Source: Saccharospirillum sp. (lineage in GTDB: Bacteria > Pseudomonadota > Gammaproteobacteria > Pseudomonadales > Natronospirillaceae). From it: 64,000 bases of DNA. The notes below the pieces were generated by a model. The model searched no databases. It was not told the DNA's origin and was given only the letters and a program-made list of their open reading frames with translations. The position numbers and the translations under genes are program-made. Location: contig JAIUML010000001.1 in assembly GCA_022565595.1 (NCBI GenBank), positions 186,001 through 250,000 on the forward strand, in the 5' to 3' direction. Positions 58,955 through 64,000 of this stretch are shown here, piece after piece. Each line of letters starts with the position of its first letter. The first letter of the stretch is position 1.

Positions 58955-60070
58955 ATGCCTGCACACCTCACTCTTGATCAGTTGATCAACGCGCTGTCCC
59001 TGCGAGACCTGACCGATGCCGCTCAAGGCACCCATGCCATCCAGGATTTGCTGGAGCAACTGACACAAGGCGTTCGAACCCTCTGGCAATGCCCGGTACA
59101 ACTACTTCGCGCCAATCCGCTCGTTAGAGTGTCCGAAAATTATGACGCACTCGGTTATCCTGTGGAGGGGCCGGCCAGAGACAGCCGTTACAGCCGATAC
59201 ATCAGCGAGCAGTGGATGCTTCGTACTCAGACGTCCACCATGGCGCCTGGCTGGCTGGCCTCCTGGGTGGACAAGACACCCAGAAAGCTGGCATTGATCA
59301 GCCCCGGGCTGGTTTATCGGCGTGATTGCATTGATCGTCTACATTGCGCCGAGCCACACCAGGTCGACATCTGGGTGCTATTGCCCAAACCTCTGGACGA
59401 ACCTGAAGAGGTACTTCGGTCTGCCGCCAGTGAAATTCTGCATGACCTTTTACCCGAACATGCGATTCACCTCTCGCCCTCCCCTCATCCCTATACTTTG
59501 AACGGTGTGCAGATTGATGCACTCAACGAACAGTCCGAGCTGGTGGAAGTGGGTGAATGTGGCCTCATTCATCCGGACCTGCTGACACGAGCAGGATGGG
59601 ATAACACTCGCATGACTGGCATTGCCATGGGGCTGGGCCTGGATCGTATCCTGATGTTGCGCAAGCACATGAAAGACATTCGATTGCTGCGTCAGGAACA
59701 CCCGGGCATTAGCGCTCAGTTGCAAGACCTGAAGCGATGGCGAACGGTCTCCTGGCAACCGTCAATCATGCGGGATTTGTCGATTGCTGCCGAAAATGAG
59801 ATGGACTGCGAAACACTTGGCGATCAGATACGCGAGGCCATTCCTGAGCAGGCAGACTGGATTGAGTCGGTCGAGTGGCTAGGCGAGACACCCTACGATG
59901 AGTTGCCGGAGTCGGCCAGGTTGCGGCTGGGGTTAAATCGGGAACAGAAAAACGTGCTGGTCAGGCTGGTGATTCGACATCCGACACGCAGTGTGAGTAG
60001 TGACGAGGCCAATGTCTTGCGGGAGCGGGTTAGTCGGGCGATTCATTGTGGGGGAGAGGGCCGGTCGTAA
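58955..60070 (+). CDS. Stand-alone PheS-like ligase with FDX-ACB domain
   Basis: A 371-residue class II synthetase-like protein. The ATG at 58955 has GGAGA 5 nt upstream; an earlier frame start lacks this. The catalytic part (about 55-255) carries PheS features: NYDALGYPVEGPARDSRY (62-79), LRTQTSTM (89-96, ligand pocket), motif 2 VYRRDCIDRLHCAEPHQVD (120-138), VEVGECGLIHPDLL (198-211) and motif 3 GIAMGLGLDRILMLRKHMKD (222-241, Arg231). Residues about 268-366 (WQPSIMRDLSIAAE, VLVRLVIRHPTRS) resemble the FDX-ACB anticodon-binding domain normally at the end of PheT. The N-terminal PheS coiled coil is absent. It resembles a monomeric mitochondrial PheRS. I recall such proteins being listed as PheS-related ligases of unknown substrate. 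Confidence 0.8.
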   Translation: MPAHLTLDQLINALSLRDLTDAAQGTHAIQDLLEQLTQGVRTLWQCPVQLLRANPLVRVSENYDALGYPVEGPARDSRYSRYISEQWMLRTQTSTMAPGWLASWVDKTPRKLALISPGLVYRRDCIDRLHCAEPHQVDIWVLLPKPLDEPEEVLRSAASEILHDLLPEHAIHLSPSPHPYTLNGVQIDALNEQSELVEVGECGLIHPDLLTRAGWDNTRMTGIAMGLGLDRILMLRKHMKDIRLLRQEHPGISAQLQDLKRWRTVSWQPSIMRDLSIAAENEMDCETLGDQIREAIPEQADWIESVEWLGETPYDELPESARLRLGLNREQKNVLVRLVIRHPTRSVSSDEANVLRERVSRAIHCGGEGRS

Positions 60071-60076
60071 ATGACT

Positions 60077-60103
60077 TTAAAAGCCCCGTTAAGGGGCTTT
60101 TAA
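60077..60103. terminator. Bidirectional rho-independent terminator
   Basis: TTAAAAGCCCC (60077-60087) pairs exactly with GGGGCTTTTAA (60093-60103) around GTTAA. A/T runs on both sides serve the PheS-like gene on the plus strand and the convergent TRAP operon on the minus strand. Confidence 0.9.
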
Positions 60104-60121
60104 TGCCTGCGGCACCGTCAT

Positions 60122-61489
60122 TTACCCATATCGCATCTCTGGCAACCACAGAACCAGGTCTTTCCAGAAAAAGACCATAATAACCGCCAACACCTGTATC
60201 GCGATGAAGGGTAATACGCCTTTGTAGATGTCGGTCATCTTGATTTGAGGCGGGGCAACACCCTTCAAATAGAATAACGAGAAACCGACTGGCGGTGTCA
60301 GGAAGGAGGTCTGCAAGGTCAGTGCAAACAGCACGACAAACCAGGTCAAATCGAAACCGAGCAGTTTGACCACTGGGCCAACCAGAGGCAGCAAAATCAA
60401 ACTGATTTCCAGCCAATCAAGGAAGAACCCGGCAATGAAGGTAATAAAGAGAATCACCAATACAATGCCGCCAGGCGACAACGGAATCGATGTAAGCAGA
60501 CCCGCGATAAACTGATCGCCACCCAGGTTACGCATGACCACGGCAAAGGCGGTTGCGCCCAGGAAAATACCGAAGACAAAGGCTGTCGTTATCGTCGTCT
60601 TGCGGGATACATCCTTTAGTACCGCCCAGCTCAAACGGCCATTCATGGCGGCCAGTATGGTCGCACCCAGAGCACCGACTCCTGAAGCTTCTGTCGGAGT
60701 AGCAATGCCGAAGAAAATCGAGCCCAGAACCGCCAGAATCAAAGCCAACGGTGGTACAACGGCCAACAATGTATTCCAGATCAGTTTGCCAGTAATGGGC
60801 GGCAAATCGGTTCTGGCAGGAGCAAAACCCGGAATCAGGGTTGCAGCAATGATCACATAGATGATGTACATGAAGCCTAACATCACACCGGGAATCAAGG
60901 CTCCCATGAACAAGTCACCTACGGAAATAGACAACTGATCAGCCATAATGATGAGCATGATGCTCGGTGGAATCAGAATCCCGAGTGTTCCGGAAGAGGC
61001 AACAATGCCACTGGCAAAGGAGGGCGAATACTTTTGTTCCAACATGACAGGAAGAGACAACATGGCCAGCAATACAACAGAGGCGCCCACGATACCGGTA
61101 GAGGCTGCCAGCATAATGCCGATCAGGATGACGGCGACCCCGAGCCCACCGCGAAAACGACCGAAGATATTGACAAAATTGACCATGAGTCGCTCGGCAA
61201 CACCTGAGCGCTCCAACATCAAGCCCATAAATATGAACATGGGCAAGGCCACCAGAATCCATTTGGTCATCTGGTCGTAAATACGCTGAACGAAGATGCC
61301 GAAAATGCGCCAATCCGTCAGGAAATAGGTATCTACGTCGAAATACTGGAAGGCGACAATTGCGCCAACACTGAAAAACACCGAAACACCGGCGAGGATC
61401 CAGGCCACTGGATAGCCAGTAAAAATGAGCAGAATAAAACTGCCCAACATCGCCATTACGATGATCTCATAAGTCTCAAACACAAACAT
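60122..61489 (-). CDS. dctM: TRAP transporter large permease (DctM type)
   Basis: A 455-residue membrane protein with about 12 transmembrane segments, the DctM core of a TRAP transporter. Signatures are SFILLIFTGYPVAWILAGVSVFF, LMVNFVNIFGRFRGGLGVAVILIG, AASTGIVGASVVLLAMLSLPVML, YSPSFASGIVASSGTLGILIPPSIMLI and LLTPPVGFSLFYLKGV-like LTPPVGFSLFYL. The start is uncertain: ATG at 61489 (chosen), TTG at 61501, or GTG at 61483, the last having the best spacing from GGAG. It follows the small permease gene by about 39 bp. It moves an organic anion with Na+. Confidence 0.88.
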   Translation of the reverse strand: MFVFETYEIIVMAMLGSFILLIFTGYPVAWILAGVSVFFSVGAIVAFQYFDVDTYFLTDWRIFGIFVQRIYDQMTKWILVALPMFIFMGLMLERSGVAERLMVNFVNIFGRFRGGLGVAVILIGIMLAASTGIVGASVVLLAMLSLPVMLEQKYSPSFASGIVASSGTLGILIPPSIMLIIMADQLSISVGDLFMGALIPGVMLGFMYIIYVIIAATLIPGFAPARTDLPPITGKLIWNTLLAVVPPLALILAVLGSIFFGIATPTEASGVGALGATILAAMNGRLSWAVLKDVSRKTTITTAFVFGIFLGATAFAVVMRNLGGDQFIAGLLTSIPLSPGGIVLVILFITFIAGFFLDWLEISLILLPLVGPVVKLLGFDLTWFVVLFALTLQTSFLTPPVGFSLFYLKGVAPPQIKMTDIYKGVLPFIAIQVLAVIMVFFWKDLVLWLPEMRYG

Positions 61490-61528
61490 TCTCCACGGCA
61501 ATGTAACCGTTACGGTACAGCGAGTTGC

Positions 61529-62137
61529 CTAGCGTTGGTCTTGGTCAGTTTCGGGAAGCGGTCGAGGAAAGCCGGTCAGCAATGACAAAGCTCTCAGCGC
61601 TCGAGCAATACCAGCCATCATCAACAAACTGAATGCCACCAGAATAACGGACTTGATGATCCACCTCATTGGCAAACCGCCGGGGTTGGCAGATCGCTCA
61701 TTGATCAAAAAGGATCGTTCAACAAAGGGATAGGCATAATAAAGAACAAACAAGCAGAAAGGGATCAGGAACAATATCGTCCCCAAAAACTCAATGGTTG
61801 CTCGCTTTTTCGGAGAAAACTGTTCAGCTACGACATCAACGCGAACATGTCCGTCCTTGAGTACACAATAGGACAGGCCAATCATGAAGCCGACGGCATA
61901 GATGTGCCATTGCAGTTCTTCCAGGGCAACAAAACTCTTGTTCAGGGCATAACGCAGTACCACGTTAAGCACCACCAGAAGCATGAGCAAGACCCAGGCC
62001 CATGAAAAGAACCGACCAAAGCCGTCGATAACCGCTTCGATCACATTGGTAATACGTGTTCTGGGATAAGGAACGGCGGCGGAGCTATGCTCCACCGCCT
62101 GCTCTACCTTATCCAGGTCGAGCTTGATTTTCGTCAT
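61529..62137 (-). CDS. dctQ: TRAP transporter small permease (DctQ type)
   Basis: A 202-residue membrane protein with four transmembrane segments (about residues 40-62, 82-98, 125-145 and 163-182). The DctQ motif is RYALNKSFVALEELQWHIYAVGFMIG, followed by LKDGHVRVDVVAEQFSPKKRATIEF. The start at 62137 was preferred over the upstream in-frame codon because it avoids overlap with the binding-protein stop. It lies between the substrate-binding protein gene (6 bp away) and dctM, forming a DctPQM operon. It stabilises the complex with the large permease and binds the loaded receptor. Confidence 0.88.
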   Translation of the reverse strand: MTKIKLDLDKVEQAVEHSSAAVPYPRTRITNVIEAVIDGFGRFFSWAWVLLMLLVVLNVVLRYALNKSFVALEELQWHIYAVGFMIGLSYCVLKDGHVRVDVVAEQFSPKKRATIEFLGTILFLIPFCLFVLYYAYPFVERSFLINERSANPGGLPMRWIIKSVILVAFSLLMMAGIARALRALSLLTGFPRPLPETDQDQR

Positions 62138-62142
62138 GGATC

Positions 62143-63207
62143 TTAGTCCCGGTGGTGCCAATCGTTCGGCAGGTAACCGTAGTCTTTCCAGGGAGCGTGC
62201 TCTGCCTGGAAGGCTTTCATCGAATCATAGACCCGTTTGAACATTTCGTCCTGTGCGGAGTACTTCGCCATTACGCGATCGGTCGCTGCTTCAAAAGCGG
62301 CCAGAGTTTCATCGTCGTAAGTACGCAGATTCACGCCCTTGGCTTCAAACTCTTTCAGTACGCCACCTTGCAGCGCTTCAGCCTTGGCGATAGCTGCTGT
62401 ATTACCAGCCATACAACCCATTTCGATCAGAGCCTGGGTCTGAGCATTCAAGCCATTCCAGTCATCCAGGTTGATGTAGAGGAACTGGTTCGTTGAAGGC
62501 TGGTGCCAACCTGGCAGGTAGTAGTAGCTAACGACCTGATAGAAGCCCAACTGATTGTCTACAGTCGGCAACGAGAATTCGGTACCGTCCAATACGCCCG
62601 TTTCCAGCGCCTGGTAGAGTTCACCGCCTGGCAAAACATTCACCGACATGCCGAATTCGGCCATGATTTCACCACCGATACCTGCAGCACGGAAACGCAG
62701 GCCGTCGAAATCTTCTACCGAATTCATTTCCTGTGCGAACCAGCCGGCCGCTTCGGGGCTAATGGTACCGCAGAGAATTGGATACACATTGTGTGGTTCG
62801 TAGAGCTCTTTCAGCAGCTCATCGCCGCCATGGTGATACATCCAGGCCATGAATTCCATGGACTCCAGACCAAAAGGTGTAGCACCGAACAGAGCGGAAG
62901 CTGGCAGTTGCCCCCATTCGTAACCCATCCAGGTATAACCGGCTGAGACGTTACCAGCACTGACGTTATCGAAAATGGACAGGGCCGGGATGATGGCGTT
63001 TGGCTCGAACACCTGCAGGGTTACTCGACCGCCACTGGCGTTGCTGATCATCTCGGAGACTACAGGCATGGTATCGCCAAGTGCTACCAGGGTTGATGAG
63101 AATGCCATCGGAACTTGCCAACGAACCCGATCAAAGTCGGCATGAGCGGCCATAGGTGCTGCTGTGATAGCAGCAGCAAGGGCTGCAATAGGTAAGGCTT
63201 TATTCAT
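62143..63207 (-). CDS. TakP-like TRAP substrate-binding protein
   Basis: A 354-residue periplasmic binding protein with a signal peptide MNKALPIAALAAAITAAPMA. It belongs to the DctP superfamily. The subfamily resembles TakP, which binds 2-oxo acids such as pyruvate. Markers are RWQVPMAFSSTLVALGDTMP, SAGYTWMGYEWGQLP, AAGWFAQEMNS, FDGLRFRAAGIGGEIMAEFG and LDGTEFSLPTVDNQLGFYQV with YYYLPGWHQPS. The conserved arginine in LRFRAAG should hold the carboxylate. It is the first gene of the DctPQM operon, presumably the most highly expressed. The ligand remains inferred. Confidence 0.88.
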   Translation of the reverse strand: MNKALPIAALAAAITAAPMAAHADFDRVRWQVPMAFSSTLVALGDTMPVVSEMISNASGGRVTLQVFEPNAIIPALSIFDNVSAGNVSAGYTWMGYEWGQLPASALFGATPFGLESMEFMAWMYHHGGDELLKELYEPHNVYPILCGTISPEAAGWFAQEMNSVEDFDGLRFRAAGIGGEIMAEFGMSVNVLPGGELYQALETGVLDGTEFSLPTVDNQLGFYQVVSYYYLPGWHQPSTNQFLYINLDDWNGLNAQTQALIEMGCMAGNTAAIAKAEALQGGVLKEFEAKGVNLRTYDDETLAAFEAATDRVMAKYSAQDEMFKRVYDSMKAFQAEHAPWKDYGYLPNDWHHRD

Positions 63208-63330
63208 AATCGATCTCTCTCAGCATGTTGTATTTATTGTTGATGCAGCGAGCCTCCGAGTGCTTCAGAGGTGCCATGAGTGTTCTCTGCATCGGCCTGT
63301 GCATCCTAGGCTGAGCTTGTTCCTGGCGCA

Positions 63331-63404
63331 GTCCTCCCTTGGTAGGAGGCATGCCCGGGGGCCCGATTGACGGCCTTCAATCGGCCTCCTCCTTTGGTAG
63401 GAGA
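63331..63404. repeat. Structured element with repeated TTGGTAGGAG motif
   Basis: Two near-identical stem-loops, CCTCCCTTGGTAGGAGG at 63333-63349 and CCTCCTTTGGTAGGAG at 63388-63403, flank a third hairpin CCGATTGA/TCAATCGG at 63363-63384. The outer ends CAGTCCTCC and GGAGACTG also pair partly. It lies between the TRAP operon start and rimO, 95 bp before rimO. Function unknown; an RNA leader, insertion remnant or repeat element are options. Confidence 0.5.
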
Positions 63405-63498
63405 CTGTAATAGTGCAGAATGAGCAGCGCTGCGCACTTGAAGCCCTGCCGCAGGGCGCTACAATACCGCTCCTTTTTTGCACAGCCCCGAGGTCGTC

Positions 63499-64000
63499 AT
63501 GTCCACCCACACCTTTACCCCCAAAGAAGGCCAGAGCGCCAATGCGCCCGGCCGGGTTGGCTTTATCAGCCTCGGCTGCCCAAAAAACACCGTCGACTCG
63601 GAGCGCATCCTCACGCAATTGCGCGCCGAGGGCTATGACATCGTTCCCAGCTACCACAATGCCGATGTGGTCATCGTCAATACCTGTGGCTTTATCGACG
63701 CCGCGGTGCAGGAATCGCTCGATACCATCGGCGAAGCGCTGAACGAGAATGGCAAAGTACTGGTGACAGGCTGCCTGGGTGCCAAGGAAGATCAAATCCG
63801 CGAAGTGCATCCGAGCGTGCTCTCGGTGACCGGTCCCCATGCCTATGAGGCTGTGGTCAATCAGGTACATGAGGTCGTCCCGCCCAGGCATGATCCCTTT
63901 ATTTCACTGATGCCGGATACAGGCGTCAAACTGACCCCCAAACACTACGCTTATCTGAAGATTTCTGAAGGCTGCAACCACCGTTGTACTTTCTGCATTA
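63499..64000 (+). CDS. rimO: Ribosomal protein S12 methylthiotransferase RimO (partial)
   Basis: The first 167 codons of RimO, truncated by the window end. It has an ATG at 63499 with GAGGT upstream. After a short tail it has the UPF0004 domain with [20 protein letters not shown], then [20 protein letters not shown] and [17 protein letters not shown], which hold the three cluster cysteines. The radical-SAM motif begins at [10 protein letters not shown] at the window edge. RimO adds a methylthio group to Asp89 of ribosomal protein S12. No obvious operon partner is seen upstream; a structured repeat lies 95 bp before it. Confidence 0.95.
   Translation, partial: MSTHTFTPKEGQSANAPGRVGFISLGCPKNTVDSERILTQLRAEGYDIVPSYHNADVVIVNTCGFIDAAVQESLDTIGEALNENGKVLVTGCLGAKEDQIREVHPSVLSVTGPHAYEAVVNQVHEVVPPRHDPFISLMPDTGVKLTPKHYAYLKISEGCNHRCTFCI

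Noticed and set aside
1-64000. CRISPR arrays, tRNA or rRNA genes, intact insertion sequences or prophage
   Set aside because: No regularly spaced repeats, cloverleaf with CCA-end region, rRNA signature or complete transposase was seen on either strand.

Overview
The window is chromosomal DNA of a gammaproteobacterium, most likely a marine or halophilic member of the Oceanospirillales (Saccharospirillum/Reinekea-like). This placement is an inference. It rests on moderately high GC, an EfpL (YeiP) paralogue of EF-P, several TRAP and BCCT transporters, SoeABC-type sulfite oxidation, REP-associated transposase debris, and long imperfect palindromes between genes. No rRNA, tRNA, CRISPR array or intact mobile element was found.

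Layout. (1) 0.2-15 kb is an accessory-looking stretch. It holds a DUF427 protein, a CIA30-like exported protein, two large propeller-type lipoproteins, a CBS protein, an AAC(3)-I-like acetyltransferase lying between remnants of a lysR/oxidoreductase pair, a periplasmic protein with four FMN-attachment domains, two separated fragments of REP-associated transposase, and a ParD antitoxin with only the tail of its ParE toxin. (2) 15-23 kb is a probable catabolic operon for a betaine- or imino-acid-type compound: RidA, a DUF3726-like protein, a 576-residue protein of unknown family, a BCCT transporter, an M19 dipeptidase-family protein, an aldehyde dehydrogenase, and a divergent LysR regulator. (3) 23-31 kb carries a siderophore-interacting reductase, an SLC13 permease and a soeABC-like sulfite:quinone oxidoreductase operon, followed by a free-standing 57-residue gene with its own terminator. 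(4) 31-44 kb has an AI-2E-family permease and an acyl-CoA catabolic regulon: ligase, acyl-CoA dehydrogenase, 3-hydroxyacyl-CoA dehydrogenase, thiolase, IclR regulator, TAXI-TRAP uptake system, and an enoyl-CoA hydratase with a degenerate FadB-like tail. A shared palindrome sits in its two divergent control regions. (5) 44-51 kb has a diguanylate cyclase, EfpL, malate synthase G, a LysR regulator, a YdjM-like membrane protein and an M14 carboxypeptidase. (6) 51-58 kb is rich in exported proteins: a DUF4785-like protein, a secreted lipase-like hydrolase, a tandem TonB-C protein, a porin and a small PstS-like protein. (7) 57-64 kb has kynureninase, a stand-alone PheS-like ligase with an anticodon-binding domain, a TakP-like TRAP transporter and the start of rimO.

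The most promising undescribed items are the PheS-like ligase next to kynureninase, the unknown 576-residue protein in the betaine-type operon, the shared operator of the acyl-CoA regulon, the TonB-C/porin/PstS-like set, and three copies of a hairpin-containing long palindrome that may be linked to the decayed REP-associated transposase.
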